Source: Actinomycetes bacterium | GTDB taxonomy: Bacteria; Actinomycetota; Acidimicrobiia; Acidimicrobiales; Palsa-688 | Reading direction: 5' to 3' | DNA: 22,497 nucleotides | Assembly: GCA_021808425.1 (NCBI GenBank) | Contig: JAKBBS010000041.1 | Location: 1 to 22,497, forward strand | In this document: in pieces, positions 9,398 to 17,137 of the stretch | Position numbering within the stretch: the first letter of the stretch is position 1 | Layout: every line of letters starts with the position of its first letter | Program-made: the position numbers and the translations under genes | The notes under the pieces: generated by a model | The model's input: the letters and a program-made list of their open reading frames with translations, nothing else | What the model was told of the DNA's origin: nothing | Databases searched by the model: none

Positions 9398-10120
9398 TCA
9401 AAGACCCAGAATCTCCCCGCCGTCGACGACGATTGTGGTCGCCGAAATGTAGCGCGCCGGTCCCGAGCAAAGGAAGGCGACGACCTTGCCGAAGTCGGCC
9501 GGATCGCCCGCCGGACCGGACACTCCAAGTTCAGCGAGGCGCTCGGTCTTGTGCTTACCGGGGCAGATCAGGTTGAGCGTGACCCCCTCGGCGGAGAGCT
9601 CCTTCGCTGCCGTCTTCGCCCATCCCCACAACCCCGCCCTCGCGAGGTTGGAGAGCGAGAGGCTGGGTATCGGCTGCAGCACGGAGTGGCTCGTGATCGC
9701 ACAAACACGGCCCTGGCCGGCCTCTCGAAGGTGTGGGCGCGCTTGTTGCACCAGGCGGACCGTCGTGGCGAGATTCGCGTTGACTGCGGCGTCGATATCT
9801 TCCGTCGTGACCTCCAACGCCCTCTTGGGTGGCGGACCACCGGCGTTCGCCACCAGGATGTCCAACCGACCGAAGCGATCCACCGTCGCCTGAACGGCCC
9901 GGGCCGGCTCATGCGGTTCGGTTATGTCGCCACGGACCACCAACACGTCGCGCCCCGTGCCCGACTTGATCCGTTCGGCGGCGATGGAGAGTCGCTCGGC
10001 GTCGCGACCGGTGATCGCCACGTCCGCGCCTTCAGCCGCCAACGCAATAGCCGACGCGAGGCCGAGGCCTTGAGAAGCGCCCGTCACCAGCGCCGCGCGT
10101 CCCGCTATTTCTAGATCCAC
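9398..10120 (-). CDS. Atypical SDR oxidoreductase lacking the YxxxK pair
   Basis: A 240-residue SDR-fold protein. The cofactor motif TGASQGLG (residues 13-20) and NAGGPPP (92-98) are present, and the C-terminus ends with VDGG. Where classical SDRs have Tyr-x-x-x-Lys this protein has SNLAR, i.e. Ser157 and Arg161 (or Asn158), followed by AGLWGWAKT. A subgroup of FabG-like proteins with NAGGPPP is known to depart from the classical active site, so this may be normal for that subgroup rather than a mutation. The start is GTG 10120 with a strong GGAGGAGG ribosome binding site. It is upstream of P450 paralogue 2 and divergent from the PLP enzyme gene. Confidence 0.85.
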   Translation of the reverse strand: MDLEIAGRAALVTGASQGLGLASAIALAAEGADVAITGRDAERLSIAAERIKSGTGRDVLVVRGDITEPHEPARAVQATVDRFGRLDILVANAGGPPPKRALEVTTEDIDAAVNANLATTVRLVQQARPHLREAGQGRVCAITSHSVLQPIPSLSLSNLARAGLWGWAKTAAKELSAEGVTLNLICPGKHKTERLAELGVSGPAGDPADFGKVVAFLCSGPARYISATTIVVDGGEILGL

Positions 10121-10170
10121 CTGTCCTCCTCCGAGCGCCCGGTTGGCAGCCGACCTGATCCTAGGGCCGT

Positions 10171-10182
10171 TACCATTCGGGG
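10171..10182 (+). promoter_or_regulatory. Leaderless-type -10 element for the PLP enzyme gene
   Basis: TACCAT (10171-10176) is followed by six bases and ATG 10183. No Shine-Dalgarno is present. TTGGCA at 10143-10148 resembles a -35 box, but the 22-base spacer is too long to be convincing. Confidence 0.45.
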
Positions 10183-11307
10183 ATGCTGTCGTATCAGTGT
10201 CACGACTGCGGTCAGACGCACGGACTACACGAAAGCGCGTGGCGATGCTCGTGCGGCGGCGTCTTCGACCTGGCCGGAGCGCCGTCCTTCACATCCTTCG
10301 ACAGCGTCGACTCACGTCAGTGGTCGCTGTGGCGCTACCGTCATGCGCTGCCCTTGGTCGGCGCCGATGATCATGGCGTGCAGGTCACGCTCGGAGAGGG
10401 GTGCACGCCGGTGGTGCAAGCCGGTGAGGGGGTACTGGTCAAGCTGGACTTCGCAATGCCGACCCTGTCGTTCAAGGACCGGGGCTCGTCGCTTCTCGTC
10501 AGTGCCGCCAAGGGGCTCGGTGCCGAGCATCTCGTGGCCGACAGCAGCGGCAACGCCGGCACGTCGATAGCGGCCTACGCTGCGAGCGCGGGGATCCACG
10601 CCGAGGTGTTCGTTCCCTCCTCGACCTCTCCCGGCAAGGTTGCGCAACTCGACGCGTACGGTGCCGACGTCCGCCTCGTTGAAGGCAACCGTGCGGAGAC
10701 CGCTCAGGCAGCTGTCGCGAGGGTGACGGAGAGCGGAGCGTTCTATGCGAGCCACGCATACAACCCTTTTTTTCATCACGGGGTCAAGACCTTCTCTTTC
10801 GAGTGCTTCGAACAGCTCGGCGGCACGCTGCCAGACGCGATACTGCTGCCGGCTGGAAACGGCACCTTGTTGATAGGGGCGGGTATCGGCTTCGCTGAGC
10901 TCGCCGCCTCCGGGTTGCTGCACCGGGTTCCCCGCCTATATGCGGTCCAGGCTGATCGTTGCGCCCCGCTTGCATCGGCGCGTGGGGTCGCCACCGCTGA
11001 GAGCGGCAAGACTGCAGCGGAAGGAATAGCGGTCGCGGAGCCACCCCGCCTTGCCCAGATGCTCGAGGTCGTCGACGCATCCGGCGGTGACGTCCTGACC
11101 GTCAGGGAGGGGGAGATCCAGCGCGCGCGCTCCGACCTGCTACGCCTGGGAATCTACGTGGAACCGACGGCCGCGGTAGCCTACGCGGCGATCGAAAAGT
11201 TGGGTGAGGCGAGACCGGACTCGATCCTCGTCCCCCTGACGGGAGCCGGACTCAAGTCGAGTGGAACTCGGGGTCAGCCTTCCTGGCAGCGTCTATCGGG
11301 CTCATAA
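10183..11307 (+). CDS. Threonine-synthase-like PLP-dependent enzyme
   Basis: A 374-residue fold-type II PLP enzyme. An N-terminal zinc-ribbon-like part carries Cys6, Cys9, Cys22 and Cys24. The PLP Schiff-base lysine is Lys98 in SFKDRG. The phosphate/substrate loop SSGNAGTS (121-128) and a glycine-rich PAGNGTLL loop follow, and the C-terminal LVPLTGAGLK closes the site. This fits the threonine synthase family (O-phosphohomoserine to threonine), although related enzymes make other amino acids such as diaminopropionate-type products. No hom or thrB gene is nearby, so it may be a stand-alone second copy. Its last 56 bases overlap the convergent VOC gene. Confidence 0.85.
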   Translation: MLSYQCHDCGQTHGLHESAWRCSCGGVFDLAGAPSFTSFDSVDSRQWSLWRYRHALPLVGADDHGVQVTLGEGCTPVVQAGEGVLVKLDFAMPTLSFKDRGSSLLVSAAKGLGAEHLVADSSGNAGTSIAAYAASAGIHAEVFVPSSTSPGKVAQLDAYGADVRLVEGNRAETAQAAVARVTESGAFYASHAYNPFFHHGVKTFSFECFEQLGGTLPDAILLPAGNGTLLIGAGIGFAELAASGLLHRVPRLYAVQADRCAPLASARGVATAESGKTAAEGIAVAEPPRLAQMLEVVDASGGDVLTVREGEIQRARSDLLRLGIYVEPTAAVAYAAIEKLGEARPDSILVPLTGAGLKSSGTRGQPSWQRLSGS

Positions 11308-11665
11308 TGCCCACCGGATTGCCATCGGGGTCCTCGACGACTGCGTACCGGGCGCCCCAGAACGCGTCGTAGGGAGCTTGTTGGCCTGTGTAGCCGGCGG
11401 TGGTCAGGTCCTCGTATATCTCGTCGACCCGCTCTCGTTCCTGGACCTTGAAGCCAAGTACGCCCATCCCTCCACGCCAACCCTTATCCCAGTGGCGGGC
11501 AAAGCTGACGCTGTCGAAGTCGATATCGAGTCCCCCCGGAACTCGGGCGTTGCGGTGGTGGTCCTGCCACTCGGGGTCGGTGTCGGCGATGGTGAGCCCG
11601 AGCCGGCGATAGAACGCAACTGTGGCTTTCATGTCAGAAACGACCAGGTTGACCTGGTCGGGCAC
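11252..11665 (-). CDS. VOC (glyoxalase/bleomycin-resistance/dioxygenase) superfamily protein
   Basis: A 137-residue, single-domain VOC protein with two beta-alpha-beta-beta-beta modules. The first begins QVNLVVSDM and continues TVAFYRRLGL; the second ends YAVVEDPDGNPVGIMSP. Members include glyoxalase I-like isomerases, epimerases, ring-cleavage dioxygenases and antibiotic-binding proteins, so the reaction cannot be told. Start GTG 11665 gives the standard family length; an open frame continues back to 11794 but that part is unlike any VOC protein. No ribosome binding site is visible. It lies 257 bases downstream of the thiolase on the same strand. Confidence 0.85.
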   Translation of the reverse strand: MPDQVNLVVSDMKATVAFYRRLGLTIADTDPEWQDHHRNARVPGGLDIDFDSVSFARHWDKGWRGGMGVLGFKVQERERVDEIYEDLTTAGYTGQQAPYDAFWGARYAVVEDPDGNPVGIMSPIDAARKADPEFHST

Positions 11666-11922
11666 AGTTGTACAATTTGATGCACCGTCTTGCCGAGAGG
11701 GGGTTCCGTCGGCCCCCAGCATGCGAAGTTTGGAAGGGACGCCGCCCGAAAGGCGGAGGCCCTCGACAAGCCGTCGAAGACGGGAAGACCCCATAGGAAC
11801 TAGACTAGACGTCGAGGCCGAGGACCGCCGACGCGCCGACGCAGAGCATACCCGGAAGCTGCCGAGGAAGGCCGGACGAACGCTATTCCCGGTCCGAGGG
11901 TTGACGCCCTGTGATTACAGGC
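11666..11922. other. 257-base gap between thiolase and VOC gene
   Basis: No convincing gene is seen. A short inverted repeat, CCGCC-CGAAA-GGCGG (11742-11756), could form a five-pair hairpin but has no T-run, so I do not call it a terminator. Confidence 0.4.
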
Positions 11923-13125
11923 TCACGCCGAAGGTTCCGCCCCCACCACCGACACAAAGCTCACACACTCGCCCGGCTGGCCACCGAGGTTGTGCGTCAA
12001 CGCGAGCTTTCGACCCCGGTCGACACTCGCAATGCGCCTCTCCGAGGGTGCTTCGCCTCTTAGCTGCAGCCAGCATTCGAACATCATTCGAAGCCCGGAA
12101 GCACCGATCGGATGACCAAACGCCTTCAAGCCGCCGTCGGGATTCACAGGCAGGTCGCCCTCGAGGTCGAACGTACCGGCCATGACTTCCCTCCACCCCG
12201 AACCCCGCTCGGCGAAGCCGAGGTCCTCCATGAGCACCAGCTCGGTGGGGGTGAAACAGTCGTGAACCTCGGCCATCGCCAGCTCAGAGCGCGGGTCCTC
12301 GACGCCGGCCTGACTGTACGCGTCGCGCGCCGCTGCGACCACCTCGGGGAATGTCGTGAAGTCATAGCTACTGTCAATATTCCCCTTGGCGGGTCCCGCC
12401 ACGAACGAGAGGCCTTTCACGTAGATCGGTTTGTCCGTGTAGCGGTGTGCGTCCTCGGCGCGTACGACGATAGCGGCAGCAGAACCGTCAGAAACTCCCG
12501 AGCAATCGAATACGCCGAGCATCCCTGCAATCGGAGCGGCCTTGGAGATCGTCTCCTTGGAGACTTCTTTTCGAAACTGGGCCCGAGTGTTGCGTGCTCC
12601 GTTGTAGTGGTTCTTCCAGGCAATGCGGGTGAGGACATCTTTGAGCTCCGCCTCGTCGACGCCGTAGCGTTTTGCGTAGGCAGGTGCCAGAAGGCTGAAC
12701 CTTGCCGGCGCGGTCACTTCGGTCAGCGTCCCGTCTCCGGGGATAGGGGTGCTCACAAGCCCTGAATAGCCAGAGTCTTTTAGCTTCTCGACACCCACGG
12801 CCATGGCCATGTCGAACGCTCCCGAGGCGACTGCGTAGCAAGCGTTGCGAAGCGCCTCAGAGCCTGTAGCGCACATGTTCTCCACCCTCGTTACCGGCTT
12901 GTTCTCGAGCCTCAGCACTCTCGAAAGCGTGAGGCCGGACATGCCGGAGCCCATAGTTCCGAGCCAGTAGGCGTCTATGTCGTCCCGTTTGACTCCCGCC
13001 GAGGTCATCGCATCGCTGGTCGACTCGATGAGCATGTCGTCGACGCCTTTATCCCAATGCTCGCCGAAGCTCGTGCAGCCCATCCCGACGATCGCAACAC
13101 GGTCCTTGATTCCTCGCGAAGCCAT
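11923..13125 (-). CDS. Thiolase, SCP-x/non-decarboxylating type
   Basis: A 400-residue thiolase-fold protein. The nucleophile Cys85 sits in ENMCATGSEA. The catalytic-loop motifs HDCFTPTE and GGLKAFGHPIGASG are present. The C-terminal motif is HNLGGQPG, as in SCP-x-like and steroid-degradation thiolases, instead of the CxGGG of classical thiolases. It should cleave or condense acyl-CoA chains. ATG 13125 is chosen because it overlaps the stop of the upstream gene by one base (TGATG), with GGAGAGGGGG before it; a longer open frame back to 13464 is antisense-like and lacks support. SCP-x-type thiolases commonly work with DUF35 (OB-fold) proteins, and here a DUF35 domain is encoded directly upstream in the fused protein. 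Confidence 0.92.
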   Translation of the reverse strand: MASRGIKDRVAIVGMGCTSFGEHWDKGVDDMLIESTSDAMTSAGVKRDDIDAYWLGTMGSGMSGLTLSRVLRLENKPVTRVENMCATGSEALRNACYAVASGAFDMAMAVGVEKLKDSGYSGLVSTPIPGDGTLTEVTAPARFSLLAPAYAKRYGVDEAELKDVLTRIAWKNHYNGARNTRAQFRKEVSKETISKAAPIAGMLGVFDCSGVSDGSAAAIVVRAEDAHRYTDKPIYVKGLSFVAGPAKGNIDSSYDFTTFPEVVAAARDAYSQAGVEDPRSELAMAEVHDCFTPTELVLMEDLGFAERGSGWREVMAGTFDLEGDLPVNPDGGLKAFGHPIGASGLRMMFECWLQLRGEAPSERRIASVDRGRKLALTHNLGGQPGECVSFVSVVGAEPSA

Positions 13126-14609
13126 CAGGCCCCCTCTCCAGTCTTGGCCGTGGCAACCGGCCGGGCTTTCCAGAAATAGTTGTGGACACCGCCCGCCGTG
13201 ATGGTACGGCGGAAAGTCATTTCGACGCGGTCCCCGATCGCAAGCGTTGCGGGGTCGGCCTCGGTCAGCTCGCAACTGAACCTGCCGCCGCCGTCGAAGT
13301 CCACGACCGCGGCGACCACCGGCGGGCTGGGCGAGAAGGCCAACCGGTCGACCGTGAACGTGACCACTGTCCCAAGCCTGTCTGCCATGGGGACCTCCGA
13401 CATCCGGTCGACTGCTTTGCACTCGACGCATACGCGCACGGCCGGAAGGTGAACGGTGCCGCACTCGTCGCAGCGGTGTCCAACGAAGCCGTACTTGTAC
13501 TTAGCGGATCGCAGCGACGGAGGCGCGGCCGGCGCAACCGGGTCGGGACGCCGCGGCGGCTCTTTCGCCAGGAAGCCGCGCCAGTTGAGAAAATCGGCAT
13601 AGCGAAGCGAATCGTTGCCAGCCGCAATCTGCTGCGAAACGGTAGAAGTGCGGCGGTAGCCTTGGATGGCTTCACCCACACGGAAGATCATGGCCGTAGC
13701 ACCATCAGCGAGCACCACAAGCGCTACCGTCTGGCCGGGCGCGGCCCTGTCCAGCACGCTTGCCAGGAGCAGCCCAGGATGGGCCGTCCCGGTGTTGCCT
13801 ACAACGCCGGAGAGGTCGTCGGCGACACGGCGCACACCGGCGCCAGCCGCAAAAGCCTTGACGGCTCGCCCGTGCATCCCGGCGACAGCGAGCACGTCGA
13901 CGTCGGCAGCTGTGATGCCGGCCTGCTTCAACGCGTCCGAAAAGGCGGCCTCGGCGAGCGGCAGGTAGGCGTGCTCGCCGAAACGCTCCTCCCAAACCCG
14001 AGACGCTGGGGCGCCTGGCAGCCGCCACCGATCCAGGAACTCTTCGGTCGCAGTCGCGTGCGCGACGAGGTCGGCGATCCCTGACCGCTCCAACCCCGAA
14101 AGCACCGAAGCCCCCGACCGCCCGGAGGACATAGACGGCCCGGAGGACATGGGCGGCGCGAACAGAAAAGCTGCTGCGCCGTCGCCCCCGTCACGCTCAT
14201 CCGGGCTTCCTGGCAACCCGGTCCGGATATCCGAAAGGACCACCAAGGTGGGTACCACCGCCTCGGCTCCGATCAGGAGCGCACCCGCACCGGAGCGGAC
14301 CGAGCCCGCCATGTCCAGCGCCAGGGCCGAAGGGTCGAGTCGAAGCGCACCATGGACGATGTTGGCGTTCGTCTTGTCGAGATAGGGAGGGACGGCCGTG
14401 GAATACAGCACCCGTTCGACGCCAGGACCGCCGCTTCCGAGCGATCTAAGCGCCGCCCGGCTCGCCTCGACTGCCATAGAGGTGGGATCCTCGTCGTAGC
14501 CGGCGACAGCACGCGTCCCTTTCCCTCCGCCACCACCAAGCACTTCGCCGATCTCACTTCGCTTGAGGCGGCGGTAAGGCAAGTACGTGCCGTATGCAAC
14601 CAAAGCCAT
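13125..14609 (-). CDS. HMG-CoA-synthase/KAS III-like domain fused to DUF35 zinc-ribbon/OB-fold
   Basis: A 494-residue fusion. Residues 1 to about 330 form a thiolase-superfamily domain like HMG-CoA synthase or KAS III (start VAYGTYLPYRRLKRSEI; GNTGTAHPG near the C-terminal half). Residues about 375-400 are a zinc ribbon with two CxxC pairs (CDEC, CVEC), followed by an OB-fold (VTFTVDRLAFSPSPPVV) of the DUF35 family. The nucleophile Cys expected in the ACYGG-like motif is not seen; the matching segment reads AGSVRSGAGAL (101-111). The condensing domain may therefore be structural or non-catalytic, and the DUF35 part may act with the thiolase translated from the overlapping gene. ATG 14609 is preferred over GTG 14612 because GGAGG lies six bases before it. 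Gap to the crotonase gene is 37 bases. Confidence 0.88.
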   Translation of the reverse strand: MALVAYGTYLPYRRLKRSEIGEVLGGGGGKGTRAVAGYDEDPTSMAVEASRAALRSLGSGGPGVERVLYSTAVPPYLDKTNANIVHGALRLDPSALALDMAGSVRSGAGALLIGAEAVVPTLVVLSDIRTGLPGSPDERDGGDGAAAFLFAPPMSSGPSMSSGRSGASVLSGLERSGIADLVAHATATEEFLDRWRLPGAPASRVWEERFGEHAYLPLAEAAFSDALKQAGITAADVDVLAVAGMHGRAVKAFAAGAGVRRVADDLSGVVGNTGTAHPGLLLASVLDRAAPGQTVALVVLADGATAMIFRVGEAIQGYRRTSTVSQQIAAGNDSLRYADFLNWRGFLAKEPPRRPDPVAPAAPPSLRSAKYKYGFVGHRCDECGTVHLPAVRVCVECKAVDRMSEVPMADRLGTVVTFTVDRLAFSPSPPVVAAVVDFDGGGRFSCELTEADPATLAIGDRVEMTFRRTITAGGVHNYFWKARPVATAKTGEGA

Positions 14610-14646
14610 CACAGTCCTCCTTCGGTCTCATCAACCAGGTTAACCC

Positions 14647-15453
14647 TCATTCCGAGGTCGGGCCCAGAAAATGCGGAGCCCGCTTCTGCTTGTGGCTCGC
14701 CAAGCCCTCCACCGCGTCCGGCCCACAGAAGCCGTAGAACTCGTACGCCAGGCTCGCATCAAGGATCGCCGACTGCGCCCGATACCAATGATTGAGCGTG
14801 TGTTTGGTCCATCGGATAGCCGCCTGTGCTCCGACCGCAAGCTGCTCGGCCACCGCCAACGCACGCTCCTGGACTTTGTCGTCGTCGACGCAAAGAGACA
14901 CTAACCCGATTCGCTCCGCTTCCTCACCGGTCAGCGTCTCGCATGTGAGCAGGTAGTACTTCGCCTTGGCCATGCCGCAAAGCAACGGCCAGCAAATGGC
15001 GGCATGGTCGCCTGCAGTCACGCCGAGGCGGGTGTGGCCATCGATGATCCGAGCACTTCTGGCCGCAACCGAAACGTCGGCGAGCAGACCAGCCACCAGG
15101 CCGGCTCCCACCGCGGGCCCGTGGATTGCAGACACCACTGGCTTCGAGCAGTTGATGACGTTGAAGACGAGGTCCCTGGCCTCTCTCATGATGCGGGTAC
15201 GAGTCGTGTAGTCGTCGATCATCTCACCGATCAGGTCAAAGGATCCACCGGCCGAAAATGCCCTGCCTGCGCCGCAAAGCAGGGCGACTCTCGTCTCGGG
15301 GTCTCGATCGACAGCGAGCCAGACATCGGCCAGCTCGCGATGTACCGCCGGACTGACTGCATTCAGGCCTGGCGCGTCGAGCGTGACGCGAAGCACGCCT
15401 GGCGACGGTCGGTCAAAAGTCAAGCCTGGAAAGGCGTCGTATCGGCTGCTCAT
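14647..15453 (-). CDS. Crotonase (enoyl-CoA hydratase/isomerase) family protein
   Basis: A 268-residue crotonase. The two oxyanion-hole segments are clear: [13 protein letters not shown] (residues 63-75) and [12 protein letters not shown] (111-122). The two glutamates that drive hydration in classical enoyl-CoA hydratase are not in place; the corresponding segments read GHTRLGV (about 139-145) and KAKYYLLT. Instead there is [11 protein letters not shown] with Asp149 and His150. It may be a hydrolase, isomerase or C-C hydrolase of the superfamily rather than a hydratase. ATG 15453 is preceded by GAGGAAGG. It heads the CoA module crotonase - HMGCS/DUF35 - thiolase, which suggests shortening of an acyl-CoA side chain or ring-derived acid. 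Confidence 0.9.
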   Translation of the reverse strand: MSSRYDAFPGLTFDRPSPGVLRVTLDAPGLNAVSPAVHRELADVWLAVDRDPETRVALLCGAGRAFSAGGSFDLIGEMIDDYTTRTRIMREARDLVFNVINCSKPVVSAIHGPAVGAGLVAGLLADVSVAARSARIIDGHTRLGVTAGDHAAICWPLLCGMAKAKYYLLTCETLTGEEAERIGLVSLCVDDDKVQERALAVAEQLAVGAQAAIRWTKHTLNHWYRAQSAILDASLAYEFYGFCGPDAVEGLASHKQKRAPHFLGPTSE

Positions 15454-15523
15454 AATCCGTGGTCCTTCCTCAGGGCCGATATGGCCTCAACCTGACATCT
15501 GGAAAAAAATAGCCTCCTCGTGG

Positions 15524-16027
15524 TCAAGCGGCAATGAGACGCTCTAGCTTGTCGAGCTGCTCGGTCCAGCCCTGCTCCGCGCCAGCGAACGCATCAGGCG
15601 GCGGTAGCGGCTCGAAGTACGACTGGCGCATCGTGAGAGCAGTCCCTCCTTCGACCTCGACGAGCGTCACTTCGATGAGCGTGGCGAACAGCTCGCCGAG
15701 CTCCTCACTTACAGCTCTCCCGCTCATCACCAGGCGTCGCGGACGGTCGATCTCGTAGTACTCGCCACACATCGAGTGGGAGAACTGGGCCTCGCTCGGA
15801 ATGAACTCCGGCCACTCCATCGCAAGGCGGTACTCGCCGCCGACGCGAAGGTCCACTTCGGCTTTCGGGCAAGTGAAGCCGTTCGGCCACCACCATTTCA
15901 CTAGCTTCTCCGGATGAGTGAAGGCATCGAAAATGCTCTCAGGGGAGGCGTCGAACGTTCGCTCAACACGGAGATTCCTCTCGGGAAATGCTGATCGGAC
16001 GTCCACCCGTCTGCTGTCGTTAGCCAT
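15524..16027 (-). CDS. SRPBCC/AHSA1-like (START-fold) protein
   Basis: A 167-residue helix-grip protein. The AHSA1 pattern is visible: VERTFDASPESIFDAFT, HPEKLVKWWWP, GGEYRLAM, GEYYEIDRPRRLVMS, and a C-terminal helix GWTEQLDKLERLI. Such proteins bind hydrophobic ligands or act as small catalytic or chaperone-like modules; no reaction can be assigned. ATG 16027 is used with GGAG about seven bases upstream; an in-frame GTG at 16033 overlaps that site and is less likely. It is 70 bases before the crotonase gene on the same strand. Confidence 0.87.
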   Translation of the reverse strand: MANDSRRVDVRSAFPERNLRVERTFDASPESIFDAFTHPEKLVKWWWPNGFTCPKAEVDLRVGGEYRLAMEWPEFIPSEAQFSHSMCGEYYEIDRPRRLVMSGRAVSEELGELFATLIEVTLVEVEGGTALTMRQSYFEPLPPPDAFAGAEQGWTEQLDKLERLIAA

Positions 16028-16136
16028 GTTCACTCTCCGATTATTTGACTTTCCATGACTTCTATTGGGCCAAGCGCCTCGCCTGCGTTGTCATTGATCT
16101 GGCCAGAAACTCAATGCCGAGGCCAATCCGATCCAA

Positions 16137-16583
16137 TTACGCCTGCTCGCTGGCGTAGGCGTCGAGTCGTTCGAGCTCGTCGGTGTAGATGCGCTGCATC
16201 ACTCTGGGAGCAAAAAGGCGTTCAAAGAAGCCCCCGACTCCGCCGGCGCCCTCCCATGAAGTGAAAATGCGGACCTTGCAGCCCGGAGCACTCGGGTCAA
16301 CGGTGAAGGTGGTCACGGCGCTCGAATTCGCATCAGACTCCCGCAGCACACGGCCCGGCTCGGGTTCGTCGACGACGCTACGGTAGGCGCGGGTGCGCCC
16401 GCCCGCGGTCAGGTTGAAGCGGATAACGGTGCCTGACCCGACTCCGCCGGACTCGACTTTGAATCCGGTGAAAGCATCGGGCAGGAAGCGCGGATGATGT
16501 TCGACCATGTCCGCGATGTACCCGTATACGCTCGCGGCCGAGGCCTCCATTTGGCGCTCGGCGGACACCTCAACCCGGCTCAC
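16137..16583 (-). CDS. SRPBCC (polyketide cyclase/dehydrase-like) protein
   Basis: A 148-residue helix-grip protein of a different SRPBCC branch from its neighbour. It begins VEVSAERQMEASAASVYGYIAD, has HHPRFLP, a central beta-rich region (TVIRFNLTAGGRTRAYRSV) and ends with the long helix FFERLFAPRVMQRIYTDELE. The family includes polyketide cyclases, coenzyme-Q-binding proteins and ligand carriers; the ligand is unknown. GTG 16583 has a GAGG motif about six bases upstream. Two unrelated SRPBCC genes in a row suggest handling of hydrophobic intermediates. Confidence 0.85.
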   Translation of the reverse strand: MSRVEVSAERQMEASAASVYGYIADMVEHHPRFLPDAFTGFKVESGGVGSGTVIRFNLTAGGRTRAYRSVVDEPEPGRVLRESDANSSAVTTFTVDPSAPGCKVRIFTSWEGAGGVGGFFERLFAPRVMQRIYTDELERLDAYASEQA

Positions 16584-16661
16584 ACCGGCGACCTCATCTG
16601 TGCGATTTGGAACATAATCCCGATACTACAGCGGGACCCGGCGGAAGCCCTTCGTCGCCTG

Positions 16662-17051
16662 CTACCCCTCGACGATCAAGGCCTCTGCTTCGATCTCGAC
16701 CTTCCAGCGGGAATCTACGAGACCTGCGACGATGACCAGCGTTGCAGCGGGCCGTACGTTCGCGAAAACCCTGCCGTGCTCGGCACTGACGGCTTCCACC
16801 GCCGAGGGATCCGTCACGTACATACGGGTACGGACCACTGCACTGAGATCGGCACCTGCCTCGGCGAGCGCAGCATCGATGATCTCGAAGCAGCGTCGCG
16901 ACTGGGCTCCAGGGTCGTCCGAGCACGACCCGTCTGGCCAAATTGGCCCGGTTCCTGACACGAGCACTCGATCGCCTACCCGTACCGCTCGGGAGAACCC
17001 GATGGTGGGCTCGAACGGCGAGCCCGACGAAACGTTCTTCCTGCCTTGCAT
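16662..17051 (-). CDS. Rid-family (YjgF/YER057c/UK114) protein
   Basis: A 129-residue Rid-fold protein, expected to be a trimer. The family core is present: FSRAVRVGDRVLVSGTGP, then RTRMYVTD (74-81), and the C-terminal PAATLVIV...VEIEAEAL. In RidA the deaminase arginine lies in a PAR(S/T) context; here this reads PAAT (Ala103), while the Glu of EIEA is retained. The protein is therefore probably not a classical 2-aminoacrylate deaminase and belongs with the Rid groups that occur in catabolic clusters. Start ATG 17051 with GAGAG upstream. It follows the MDMPI-fold gene by 86 bases. Confidence 0.87.
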   Translation of the reverse strand: MQGRKNVSSGSPFEPTIGFSRAVRVGDRVLVSGTGPIWPDGSCSDDPGAQSRRCFEIIDAALAEAGADLSAVVRTRMYVTDPSAVEAVSAEHGRVFANVRPAATLVIVAGLVDSRWKVEIEAEALIVEG

Positions 17052-17137
17052 ATCGCAAGTCTCTCACGTCGTCAATCGGTATCGCCGACGAGTTTACCGT
17101 CGCAGGTGTGGCTACGGACCCCGACCGCAGCACGATA

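Noticed and set aside
11742..11756. Short GC hairpin CCGCC-CGAAA-GGCGG
   Set aside because: Five pairs, no T-tract; expected by chance in GC-rich DNA.
13182..14084. Plus-strand frame of 300 codons
   Set aside because: Antisense to the HMGCS/DUF35 fusion; composition typical of high-GC shadows.
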